Positions 47,301 to 59,135 of a stretch of 64,000 bases of DNA are shown one piece after another (the stretch's first letter is position 1; every line of letters begins with the position of its first letter). The notes beneath the pieces were generated by a model. The model saw only the letters and a program-made list of their open reading frames with translations, did not search any database and was not told where the DNA came from. This DNA is from Liopterus haemorrhoidalis (taxonomy: Eukaryota > Arthropoda > Insecta > Coleoptera > Dytiscidae). The stretch spans positions 56,403,201 to 56,467,200 of the forward strand of contig OZ020616.1 in the NCBI GenBank assembly GCA_963971575.1, written 5' to 3'. Made by a program: the position numbers and the translations under genes.

Positions 47301-50300
47301 AATCTTTGTGAGATATATTCAACAGCAATTAAGTCAAAAAAAAAACTTCAACCCCACGAGAAAAACATAGACGCATCTAAAAAATGTCCATGCGCCAACC
47401 AAGATCCCTGTGAAAAATTAATTAAAACAAGAACTTCAGAAAGTGATTCTTATCTTCAAAAATGTAGTAATGAATCTGATTTAAGGTCATATAAATCACT
47501 TCCTAACTCAAGTACAGAGAGTATCCCAAATGCATTTTGTATTATTGTGGGATGTCCTAACAATAAACAGAAAGGTCGTGATTGTCCAAAACAAACTTTG
47601 CAAAAAAATGATTTTAAAACTACCGTACCTGATAAAAACGAATCAAGATCAATAGATAGTTTTAAAACATGTCCAGAAAAAAAAGAAAAATCAAAAAGTC
47701 CATGTAAAGATGAAACATCGGACAATTCAAGTAAAATTCCGGTTCCATGTTTTAAAACATTACCACTGGAACAAACAAAACCAAATGACCCTAAAATAAA
47801 AAAACCAAAGAAAGCGAAGAACAAAATAGAAAAGCCAACCGAGGCAATAGAATCTGAAGAAAAATCCCCAAAAGAATCTCAACCAACATCAGAAACTAAT
47901 GTAGATCCAGAAGCAGGTAAAAAGAAAAAATGCTCTTTAACATCTCTTATGTTTTGGAAGAAAAAACCTCCAGAAGATGAAAAAACACAAAATGATTCTG
48001 ATCCTGAACCAAAAAAAGAAAAATCTCCAAAAGAATCCCAACCAACATCAGAAACTAATGTAGATCCAGAGGCAAGTAAAAAGAAAAAATGCTCTTTAAC
48101 ATCTCTTATGTTTTGGAAGAAAAAACCTCCAGAAGATGAAAAAACACAAAATGAATCTGATCTCGAACCAAAAAAAGAAAATAAAACTCCTGATACTACA
48201 AAACCACCAGAACAAACAGATTCAATAACTTTTGAAGAAAAAGAACCTTTCGGAACTAAACTGGCAAATTTTTTTAAATGCAAGAAAAAAGCTGTTAGTA
48301 CTACAAGTGTTCCAAGCACAACAACAAGTATGTCGTCTGGGAAACGACAACTACTTTATGATTGTTCACCATGGTGTGCTGTTTTCCAAAAGGATACTTC
48401 AAAAAGAAATTCAAGAAAATTCACAGATTTCAAAAAAGATTCAAAGGCTTCTATAACAGCAATGACATCTGGAAAAGGATTCGATGATCCTGAAAAGGGT
48501 GAAAAGAAATGTCATGATTCTTGTGTGAATTTGCCTGAATCTTTCAGGAATAAAAAAGATTTTCAAGAAACAAAAAATACAACAAAGGCAGATGTAACAA
48601 AAAAATCTAAACTGAAGAAAACACCACCAGGAAGTACAGGAACATCTTCCCAGAAGAGTAGAAGGGTTAGTTATAGCAACACTGTACCTTCAGATAAAGA
48701 TTCCAAAAGTAAACTAGACAAATCTTTGTCATATACAGTAACAGACAGAACTAAACAAAAAGAAAAAAATAAAAAAGGCAAATCAAAATCTGATATTCCT
48801 CAGTCTGAGCCAAGTTTTGAAACATGTGAACCATGTCCTGAAGATAATACCACAGAAGATAGTTCTAGATCCAGAAAAAAATCCAAATTTGGTTCTATTT
48901 GTTCCAAAATATCTAGCACCCTACACAGATCAAGATCAAATTCACCAGAAACCTCAGCAAAAAAAGATAAAAACAATCAACAATCCTCAGCCTCTGAAAA
49001 AGAACCAGAAATTTTTTGTTCCACTAAAGATACCTCAATTTCAGAAGCAAAAACTAAATTCCGTAATAAATCAGACAAAAATCTTAGTTGTCAAAAATCC
49101 TTGGCCCCTCAAGAACCAGAAATTGATTGTTCAACTAAAGACACCTCAATATCACACGCGAAAACTAAATTTAATTCAGACAAAAATCTTAGCTGTGAAA
49201 ATTCATGGGTTGAAGAGGAACCAGAAATTGATTGTGCTAGTAAAGATACTTCAATTTCACATACAAAAACTAAATTTCATTATACATCGGACAAAAATCT
49301 TAGCTGTGAAAGTTCTTGGGTGTCTGAAGAGGTACCAGAAATTGCGTGTTCCACGAAGGATACTTCAATATCACAAGGAAAAGCTAAGGTTCATTCTACG
49401 GATGAAAATCTTAGTTGTCAAAAATCTTTCGTTTCTGAAGAACCTGTTTGTTCAACAAAAGAGACTTCAATTTCACTAGCTCAAGCAAAAGTCCATAATA
49501 CTTCGGACGTATGTCTTAGTTGTCAAAAATCTTGGGTTTCTGAAGAGGAGCCAGAAATTATGTGTTCTACAAAAGAGACTTCAATATCACAAGCAAAAGG
49601 TAAAGTGCTTTTTACTATAGACAAAAATATTAGTCAACAATCATTTGTCTCAATAGACGATCCAGAATTTGTTTGTTCTACAAAACAAACTAGTATTTCA
49701 CAACAAAGGTTTCAATCATCTCCTAAAAGAATGGATCAAAATCTAAGTTGTCCACCATCGTGTTTCTCTTGCAAAAATACGGAACCAGAAAGTTATACTT
49801 CAAGTGAAAAATCCCAGTCCTCAGAATCGTCACAAACAAAACCAAAAGCTTCTTGTGATACTGTTGTTATAAATCTTTGCTGTCATCAGTTGTGTACTAC
49901 CAAGGACGCACCAGAAATATTTGCAATGGAAAATTTTATCCAGAAAAAATACAGACCAATTTCACCTCAGTCCCAAGCAAAGCCCAAGGTTTCTTTCGAG
50001 AAAAATCCTAGTTCCCAACTATCCAAAAAAACAGAACCAGAAATTTTTGCAAAGAAAGGTAGCACACCAAGGTCCAAACCAAGTTCACCTCTCTCAGAGA
50101 AACCAAGAGTTTCTTTTGGATCTGCGGACAAAAATCTTCAACTGTTATCTAAAACACCAGAACCAGATATTTTTCCAAGAACAATTTCTGACCCAGAAAG
50201 ACCAGTTTCACCTAAAATCTTACAAGCAAAATCTAGAATTTCTTGTAATACTGCAGAAAAAAGTCATAAGTCATCTGGCTCTAAAAAAACTGATCCAGAA

Positions 50301-53300
50301 AGTCTTTCAAAAAAATCTACTTCACGAAGATCCAGGCCAAATTCTCCTAAAATCCTACAAGCAAAATCTAAGATCTCTTGGGATACTGCAGAAAAAAGTC
50401 AACAGTCAAATGGTTCTAAAAGAACAGATCTAGAAATTCTCCCAAAAACACCTACACCACAAAGATTCAAACCAAGTTCTCCTAAAAGTTTACAAGAAAA
50501 ATCTGGATACTCTTGGGATACTGCTGAAAAAAGTAAACAATCTCGTGGCTCTAAAACACCAGATCAAGAAATTTTGAGCCTTCCAAAAACATCTAACTCA
50601 CCACAAAGGTCTAGACCAGAATCCCTTAAAATCTTACAAGCAAAACCTGGAAACTGTTGGGATACTGCTGAAAAAAGTCTACAGTCTCGTGGTTCTAAAA
50701 CACCAGATCCAGAAATTTTGAGCCTTCCAAAAAAACCTAACTCACCACAAAGATCTAGACCAGAATCCCTTAAAATCTTACAAGGTAAATCAAAAATCTC
50801 TTGTGATACTGTAGAAAAATGTCAACAGTCTTGTTGTTCTAAAAAATTAGACCCAGAAAATTTGAGCCTTCCAAAAAAACCTAATTCACCGCTAAGATGT
50901 AGATCAGAACAAACAAAATCTAAAATATCTTGTGATACAGAAAAAACCTTTGTAAAAGAGTCGTTTGCTTCTTCTAAACAAACAGAAATACCAGAAAAAA
51001 TGCAAAGATGTAAAGAAATTTCACTTAAAATCTCACAAGAAACAACTAAAATATCTGAAAAATCGAACAAAACTTTTCAGAAGTCGTTAGCATCAGAAAT
51101 CTTTACAAAAGAAATTATCAATCCACCAAGGTCCAGAAGAGAGTCTCTTAAGTTACCAAAAACAACACCTAAAATGGCTTGTGATACACAAAGAAGTTCT
51201 GTACCCTCCTATGTCGCACCTAAAAAATCTCCAGAAAATTTTTGTCCTTCAAAAGAACCTTCGAACTCCCAAGATAGATCTGGTTCAAAAGAAAGAACCA
51301 TCAGATGTAGGGCAGAATCACTTAATCGTTCACCAACAAAACCAACCAATAATACTCCGAAATCTTATCAACAATTGTATTCAAGAAAAACAGATATACC
51401 TTGCCCTATAAAAGAAAAATTGAAAACACCACCAAGATCGAGAAGAGAGTCGTTTAAATTACCAACACCAAAAGTTTCTTGTGATATTGCAAGCAAAAAA
51501 CCAAGTCCTCAAGAATCATGTGGCTCGCCCAAAATACCAGAAAAAGAACAGCAAAAGTCTAAATCAGATTCACCAAAACTTTCGAAAGAAAAACGTAGAA
51601 TATCTTGCGATGTTTCAACAAAGTGCCACATACCATCAGTTAATAAGTCAGAAAAAGAAACTATTAAAGAAAAAACCCCACAAAATTCTAAACCAAATAC
51701 CCCTAAAGTCTCTCCTAAAAATCTTAGAACAAGCAGAACTAAAAAACAGGAGCCGCAAATATCAATGGATATAATAAAAAATAATCTAAGCCTTCAAGTA
51801 AAATCTGACACCATCGAATCTTGTAATATTGAGCTAAAATCACGTGATTCTAAGGAACCCAAGAAAACTTGTAAAGAACAACACCCTCCAAAAGAAAATG
51901 AGATGTTAGAATTCAATATAAGTTTCAAAAACTCGGATAGAAAAGGAGAAAACATATTTGAGAAGATCAAAGATGAAAAGGGTAGAAAAGACACTAAAAC
52001 AGGTCAAAGTAGACCACCTTCCCAACCAATTAAACTTAGTAGTTTAGAATATTGTGATTGCCAACCATTATCCAAAAGCCAGTCCCGAAACTCCATCGAA
52101 TACAACACGAAATATTGTAGATTAAATAATTGTCCAGCTGGAGTATGTCCAAGAATAAATTCGGCTAGCAATTTAAAGAAAAGTGACTCTAATGTATGGA
52201 AGTCAAGTTTTCAAAGGAAACAGGCAGACAATTCCACTGATCCATTGTATTCAAGAGTAGAAAGAAGTGTTGGATCTACTTGTTCTTTGGATGGAAAAGA
52301 AACGTTTGGTGTATCTAAATATTCGCCAGTTGATCGTTCGACATTGTTGAAATATTTGACAACAAACATACCGAAAAGAACTTCTACTTGGGAAAAAATA
52401 TTTTCCAGAAATTCTGAAGTTTCCAGGAAAGAAGAATTAGGGTTATCTGGAAGAAATAGAGGTGGTAGTGCAGCTTCGACGTCCAAGGAGAAAACTGAAC
52501 GCAGGTAAAAAAATCCAAATAAATGAATTTTTGTGCTAAAGTATATTCCCAATAATAAATGACGTCATACGGTTAATTTAGCTGCCAATGTTAGAATGTA
52601 ATGTATCTAACATGCAATCATTACTCTACATTTAGCTACCAAAGGTTGGAAGCTCTTTCCTATGTGGCAACATCTTAAAAAGCAATTAAACGTTAAAGTA
52701 TTATATGAGCTGTTGATTTTGAAAGTGAGACAAGTCCACTTTTCGGTATTTCTAGATTTTAATGTTTTGCATTTGAATGGAATTAAAAATATTCGTAAGG
52801 AGTAATAGACTTATTTTACATTTTTGGTATCAATGCATGTAATTTTATTATACGATAAGTGTTATCGGCGTTATTTGAAAATAGTCGTCGTTTTGGTGTA
52901 CCTCAATGGACTGGTCTCACTCTCAAAGGCAATGATTTGCTGAAAATGTTGATTTTTCCTAATGAAATGGAATTATAGTAGCAAACAAATGAAAATTTTA
53001 TTTAATTATTTATTTTATTTCAATATAATTTTATTCTTTGTTATAATATAACAATAAAAATAAAACAAAAATTTAATTTTATAGGAAAAAATTGAAAAAA
53101 TATGAAAAAATATTCAATTATAAGTTGTATACATATAAATTATATTTTGTTAGTTTATATTTTTAAGATTTTTAAGTATTCATGATGAATGGGTGGTATA
53201 TAAAGTAATAAATCCATCGTATCTTTATATTTTTCTTTAGTAATAGCCCTAGTTCATATAAAGATGGTGATATTATTTTTCCGAAATTACACGGCCTACC

Positions 53301-54553
53301 GCGCTTTTGTGATAAATCAAGGATTTAAATTGTGAATCTTTTTCTATTAACGTTTTATAAAGCATTTTATATGGCGCATTTCTCAAAAATCTTATACAGG
53401 AAATATTCAACCAGTTAACTATTTCTCCATCAGTATTTTTCCTTCTTCTTAAAATTGCCTCTTCTAGAGGTTTGGTAGAGTAAAAGTCTTCACTTTTTTT
53501 TTTTTTTTTATTCAACTACTGAAGATGGCTACTTTGTAGCCGAAATGTACGTATAGTGATAATAAAATAATTTGTGAAGTAAAGAATCTCTTTAAGTTTA
53601 CCTTATCCTAAACTTCACGTTAACTCAACAATTAATATTTAATATTCACTTTTCATTTCATGTACTAAAAAGGTATTATGCTTGCGACATTTTTGTATCA
53701 ATTTATAATAATCCTGGGGTATTAATCGGGTTTCGGTTCGAGTGAATTTATTCGAGTGGACTTGTTTCACTTTCAAAATCAATGTATTTGAAATACTGTT
53801 GACCATATAAACTAACAGTAACAAATTTGTACTGATATTGAGTCGATATTTATTGTAAATGATTAAAAACATGAAGTTAATATTAATTTGTAATAAGACG
53901 TAACATTAACTCATATTTTTCACGAAATGGACTTATCTCACTTTCAAAATCAACGGCTCATATAATTAATTCCTCCATTATTTTTGGTTAAATAAATTTG
54001 GACGATTTTCCTTTTTGTTCTGATTTAGTTTCTCTAATGGCTATAAAAAGCATTTTCTGATAACATATTGGAAACTGATAAAAACTAAAATTAAATATGT
54101 AAACAACAATGTCAAACAATATCAGGCGTTTATGGTCAAATACAACTAAAACGTTATTGTTTTTACCATCAGTGTCTATTTATCGAAAAAATTAGTTCTA
54201 GATCTGGGAGAAGATCGACTTCGGCTACTAGAAAAAGTTTGGGTAGCGATAACATAAGCACAAATAGAGGCAATCCCGAACCTGAAGCAAGTAGAGAAAG
54301 AGACGATCTATCAATTTGTTATAAAACACCTGACACACATACTTTTAAATGTGATTATGAACAACAACAATTAGAAATAAAAAAGAGGCAAGAAACTGGA
54401 AATGTCAGCTGTGTTTCTACAACAAAATCAACATTTAATATCAATTCTGTTTTAAGTGAAATGGAAGAAATTGTAAAAGAACTAGATTATGATAAGTATG
54501 CTTTATTAATTTACCTAAAAAACCAAAAAACAATCAAAGAACTATTTTTTTAG
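44310..54553 (+). CDS. Giant Lys/Ser/Cys-rich repeat protein, 2 coding exons, 2850 aa
   Basis: Family not recognised. Exon 1 is 44310-52504 (2731 codons plus 2 bases), ending CGCAG before GTAAAA. Exon 2 is 54196-54553 after ATTAG, restoring frame across a serine codon and giving an Arg/Ser-rich start and a stop at 54551. An in-frame TAA at 44280 precedes the ATG. There are no membrane segments and no signal peptide. N-terminal residues 50-140 look the most globular (AAWHFAQYQIHRSKYPPG, then CSRC). About 414-675: roughly seven units with a PCGFCKKK motif. About 1185-1290: two near-identical 53-residue units (KKCSLTSLMFWKKKPPEDEK). About 1568-1810: seven units around CSTKDTSIS. About 1930-2210: some six units of about 44 residues (RPESLKILQAK, CWDTAEKS). 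The long open frame in AT-rich DNA and repeat structure with preserved frame argue for a real gene. A structural role is only a guess. Confidence 0.82.
52703..53967. mobile_element. TIR element filling the giant gene's intron
   Basis: Arms of about 40 bp: TATATGAGCTGTTGATTTTG with GAAAGTGAGACAAGTCCA, and the complement at 53930-53967. The GACTTGTCTCACTTTCAAA motif recurs inside at about 52910 and 53757. A minus-strand open frame at 53273-53515 may be a coding remnant of unknown family. Confidence 0.7.
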
Positions 54554-54692
54554 GTGACCTTCAGTGTGATTTGTCTTTGTGTTGTCCCTGCCAAAAACTT
54601 CGAAGACTTGTTGGAACTTCGTTAAGCTGATTCGGTAACAAGCCGCGAAGAAAAATACTATTTCCACAAATTAGAAGCTTAAATATGTACCA

Positions 54693-54698
54693 AAATAA
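54693..54698 (+). terminator. Poly(A) signal of the giant repeat-protein gene
   Basis: AATAAA about 140 bases after the stop codon of the second exon. Confidence 0.5.
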
Positions 54699-55060
54699 AG
54701 GATATATTGCCAACGGTTTCAATTTTGTTTTGATTCTATTTCTCGACTCATGTCAGTTGAGTCGATTGATGGCGGTCTGGATAAATTAAAGCCGTGTCAA
54801 CACTAAAAGTGTAGCCGTACTAACTCCTTGGTTTTGGCAGACGGTTTTGCCAATTGGTATAATGCGGACGCACCTTAAGTGAACGCGTATATTGGAAGCA
54901 GGTTCCCACTTGCTTGCTAGCAGCGCTGACAAAGGTCATTCTGCGAGCGGGAATATTCAGGGGAAAGTAGGCAAAGTCGTACCCACTAATTTATTTTGCC
55001 TGTAAAAATAATATGAATGCAACAACAACAAAAATAAATTTAGAAATTTCATTTCATATA

Positions 55061-55974
55061 ACGGGTGTTTTTTTTAGAGGTATAGAACTTTAAGTTGGCA
55101 TTACTGTTCAAGATGGCGACCGATTTAACAGCTGTCAAGTGATTTATTCTCAGTTTGGTTTGGCAATTCATCATGAATAGACTCACGCCTGAACAACGCT
55201 TGCAAATAGTGCAATTTTATTTCGAAAATAATGGTTCTGTGCGGAATACGTATCGCGCACTACGTCCATTTTATCGTCGACAAAATCGTCCATCAGAGCA
55301 GTTAATTCGATTAACCATGGAACGTTTTCGCACCACGTTTACTCTTATTGATAACTCGCATCCCCAGAGACGCCGTACGGTGCGTACAGAAGAAGCTATT
55401 GGTACTGTAGAGCGTACTGATGGCCAGAACGTTACAGTCAATGGTGATCGGTATAGAGCCATGATTACTAACTTTTTCATTCCTGAATTGAACAGCCATG
55501 ATGTCCAGGAGCTGTGGTTCCAACAAGACGGCGCAACATGTCACACAGCTCGTGCCACAATCGATTTATTGAAAGACACGTTTGGTGACCGCCTAATTTC
55601 ACGTTTTGGACCTGTGAATTGGCCTCCAAGATCTTGTGATTTAACACCGCTGGACTACTTTCTGTGGGGCTATGTAAAGTCATTGGTCTATGCGGATAAG
55701 CCACAAACGCTTGACCATTTGGAAGACAACATTCGCCGTGTTATTGCCGATATACGGCCACAAATGTTAGAAAAAGTCATCGAAAATTGGACGTCCAGAT
55801 TGGACTACATCCGAGCCAGCCGTGGCGGTCATATGCCAGAAATCATATTTAAAATGTAATGCCACAAGATTATCTTTCGAATAAAAAAAAATTCATGTCA
55901 ATCGAATAATCCATCGTTGTTTTATTGCAATTTAAAGTTCTATACCTCTAAAAAAAACACCCATTATTATCTAC
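55061..55974. mobile_element. Mariner-superfamily element, internally deleted
   Basis: Near-identical arms GGGTGTTTTTTTTAGAGG followed by TATAGAACTTTAA, at both ends, flanked by TA (55059-55060 and 55975-55976). Confidence 0.9.
55173..55859 (+). pseudogene. Transposase of the 55061 element, missing its middle
   Basis: The frame stays open for 228 codons. The N-terminal part (LTPEQRLQIVQFYFENN, helix-turn-helix) joins directly to the catalytic part (FQQDGATCHTA, WPPRSCDLTPLDYFLWGYVK). The segment with the first catalytic aspartate, normally between them, is missing, so the protein should be inactive although the frame is intact. The copy looks young because the arms are so alike. Confidence 0.85.
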
Positions 55975-56277
55975 CATAATATTACAACAAATAATGATAT
56001 TTTAATATATATTGCTGTTAAAATTGCAAAATAAAAAAACACTGCAAAAGTACGATTTACCCAACTGGGTCGGAAAATTGTACCATAGGGTTGGTTAAAT
56101 GTACCTGTTAATAAAAAACAAGAAAACAATCACAGATTTTTTATTTTTTAATTAATTATTGGAAAAAATACAAATTACAAAAAATATTTTCAAAAATGAG
56201 TATACAGTTCATTTTTATTTAATATATAAAAATATATATTGTAAATATTGTTTCTCTTTTGTACCGTCGAAAAACTA

Positions 56278-56505
56278 AAGTCTGTTCCAAACGGTTAGGC
56301 GGAACTATCATAGATTTTGCAATCTATATAGTTACTTTCATCTTTTAAATCGTGCTTTTCGGCCGTTTTGTTTAAGCTTTGTAAATCATACTTACAATAA
56401 AAATTTTTGGTTAAGGTTAATATCATTTTAAAATGTCATTTTCTTTATATTTTGATATTTTGTGCATTCTTAATACAAATTTCCCATTTATTTATTTTTT
56501 TTTCA
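56278..56505 (+). mobile_element. MITE family B copy truncated by family C
   Basis: AGTCTGTTCCAAACGGTTAG start and the usual interior up to about 56505, then an abrupt switch into inverted family C. Confidence 0.7.
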
Positions 56506-57285
56506 TGTGACATTTCATGTGATGTTTCAGTGACCGGAGTAATCCGGATCTGGATCGATGTCATGTTGAACATCGCCAGAACTCGGCTTGTAATGTATCA
56601 TAAAGTGTATTTTGTCATCAATTTGTAGGGCAGTTTATTTGAAACTAATAGGCCTAGTCTGTATTTTCTTACAACCATACTATCTAAAAATATTAAAAAT
56701 ATTGCACAAATCCCAGATGTCCAATTTATAAGGGCAATAAACATCGCCATAAACTTAACACATCTGGTTTAAAATACAGTAGCTACATAAAGTGAATTGT
56801 TTGTTTCAAAAATGTTAGATAAGAGCCGGGACTAAGCGACGTTCTACCTACGAGCGAACGACCGACAACTGACTGACCTGTGATCATGTTTACAGTTCAT
56901 ATATTGCAAGAACCGGCTCTAAGCGACGTACTACCTACGACCAAACGACCGACCGACCTCTGTCTAGGGATCATGTTTACAGTTTATATATTGCAAGAAC
57001 AGGCTCTAAACAAGAGCCGGCTCTAAGCGACGTTCTACCTACGACCGAACTACCGACCGATCTGTGTCTCGCGATCATGTTTACAGTTCATATATTGCAA
57101 GAACCGGCTCTAAGCAAGAGCCGGCCCTAAACGACGTTCTACCTACGAATTAACGACCGACCTGTGCCTCGGAAACATGTTTACTTAACCAGATCACTGA
57201 GCCGGATCAGTGAACCGGCTCAACAAACTGAACGACCTCCACTGATCCGGTTCCGCAAACTGAGCCGAAATTCTTATCTCTATTT
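56506..57285 (-). mobile_element. Repeat family C, inverted copy
   Basis: Reverse of the 19401 element with three to four GAGCCGGCTCTAAGCGACG-type units. It lacks the Harbinger-like MITE and so shows the empty site at 56640-56655. Confidence 0.75.
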
Positions 57286-57725
57286 CGTACTACTAAATGT
57301 TGAAAAAACATGATACTATTTAATTATTTTATATATTTATTTATTTTTATATCATTTTTATGCCAGTCTCGCTGCCACAATTGTGACCGGCCTGCCAGGA
57401 AATCTCGCGATGTCCGCTGGTCCATGTCTATCATAGTACTATCTCTGCGCGTACTATAAAGACCGCACTATCACAAGATATTTGCCAAACAACACATGCC
57501 GTTTCACCAAGTCCGACCTGTTTTTAGAAACACCAACTACGTATTTAAACTTCGTTCTTTAAACGATTACAAAACCTGGCTCATCAACATCTGGGTAGTG
57601 GCATTTTCAAAAATTCTTTACCAGTCCTGTTCTTACGGATCGTTTTCCAATTTTGAAACTTAAGTTCTTTTAGGTGTCAAACTTATTCATTTAAATTGTC
57701 TTTAACCTTCCAACGCTTCTTTTTC

Positions 57726-57843
57726 CTGCAAAAAAAAGGTCCTCATCTCCATGCGCGGGGGCTGTTGTTGAACCGCGCGGCCTGCTGTAGACCGCGGGGC
57801 CATGTGCGGCTGCACATGCTGCACATGCCTCGCGCCTGCCCTG
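57726..57843. mobile_element. Truncated hAT MITE related to 38655
   Basis: AAAAAAAGGTCCTCATCTCC and CATGCGCGGGG followed by CTGCACATGCCTCGCGCC and a CCCTG end, as at 38735-38809. The left end is missing. Confidence 0.7.
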
Positions 57844-57849
57844 CTATTG

Positions 57850-58630
57850 TAGGGCTGCCATACGTCCCGGTTTTGAGGTTTGTGTCCCAGTGTCCCGGTC
57901 CAAGACTCATTTGTCCCGGTCGATTTAAAATTTATGCGTATTAAAAAATTATTTTTCTATAATATTGTACATATACATATATACATACTATATATAAATT
58001 ATATAACAGATTCGAGGTCCGAAATGTTCCGGAGTAATGCCGAGTACCAGTCAGCTAGTCACTAGCTGACTGGTACTGACAGATGAGCGCAATTCGCTTT
58101 CTATTGACAACGTGAAAAGCATAATTCAATGTGTTTTAAATTATAAAATGTCATGCATTGAATTCTATAATTATATAAAAGGGGAAAAAGAACTGCTCCA
58201 AAAAACAAAAACATCGGAGAAGTATAATTGGGCAAAGAAGAGCGATGATAAAGAAGCCACCGAAGTCGGGGAAGGGGGAGAGTAAAGGCAATAGAAGAAT
58301 GGAATGTAAGGTTCTATTTGGTTTTATTAAATTGAATCGCCCATTAATTTATATTATATTATTTTAGATTTGATAAAGACGCATCCACAAAAAAAAACAA
58401 TTTTTCCAGTCGAACTGAGTGTTCCATTGATTCACCATTGATCCCAACGTTTTGCTCTTGGAATACCTATTATCAATCTCTACTTTCATTATTTTTTTTT
58501 GTCTTTAAATTTTTTTATTTTTTTAAAATATTGTGCAATTTTTTATAATAAAGGTATTATTGTCGATAAAAGTTTTTTAAGTTTTTTTGGGAGGGTCCCG
58601 GTCGGTAGTCCGACAATTATGGCAGCCCTA
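57850..58630. mobile_element. hAT-like element, TAGGG type, 781 bp
   Basis: Ends TAGGGCTGCCATA and TATGGCAGCCCTA. Flanks TGCTATTG and TGCTAGTG match at 7 of 8. It carries a polypurine tract near 58170-58300 and no clear transposase. Confidence 0.8.
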
Positions 58631-58639
58631 TGCTAGTGT

Positions 58640-59135
58640 GATACGCCCTTTAACCTATCGATTTCTGCTGAGAAATATAGGATATAAAATAGATTTTTAT
58701 CGAAAATCGTCGCAGAGTTTGTTAATAATTGTAATGATGTTCTTCATTATTCTTTCTGTTCTTGAAGGGGGGAAAATTACTTAATTTTCTTTTGGGTTTT
58801 CTCGTGCTTTAAGTTTGAGACGAGTAGGTCATGAGAAAAACAGTTTTTGACAAATAATGTGCATCTTGTCATTTTCTAACAGTTTTAAAAATGTTTGGCG
58901 TTTGAAAAATAAAAAATCATCGGTGTAATAGAAGTGTTATCATTCCTGATTTATAACAAAAAAATATAAAAAGTAAGTTTTAAAAATAAGAAGGTAGGAT
59001 AAATATTTAGTATAAATTTCTTGTAGGTATTTGGAATTAATTTAAAAATAGCTGTAGTAAGTTGTTTTAAATTTAAAAAAATATTAACATTTCGGGGGTA
59101 TTTCACTGGATGTAATTTAGTAATTATGAATTAGT
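58640..59135. other. Region before the Cys-rich gene
   Basis: AT-rich, no repeat recognised. It probably contains the promoter and untranslated leader of the 59136 gene, but no promoter motif could be assigned. Confidence 0.4.

Noticed and set aside
48817..49479. 220-codon plus-strand frame overlapping the giant exon
   Set aside because: A different frame of Lys/Ser-rich repeats; no stop codons because of composition.
53639..53872. 77-codon minus-strand frame in the giant gene's intron
   Set aside because: AT-driven and overlaps internal repeats of the TIR element.
58170..58300. Basic, purine-rich stretch as a transposase remnant
   Set aside because: Too short and without motifs to assign to hAT transposase.
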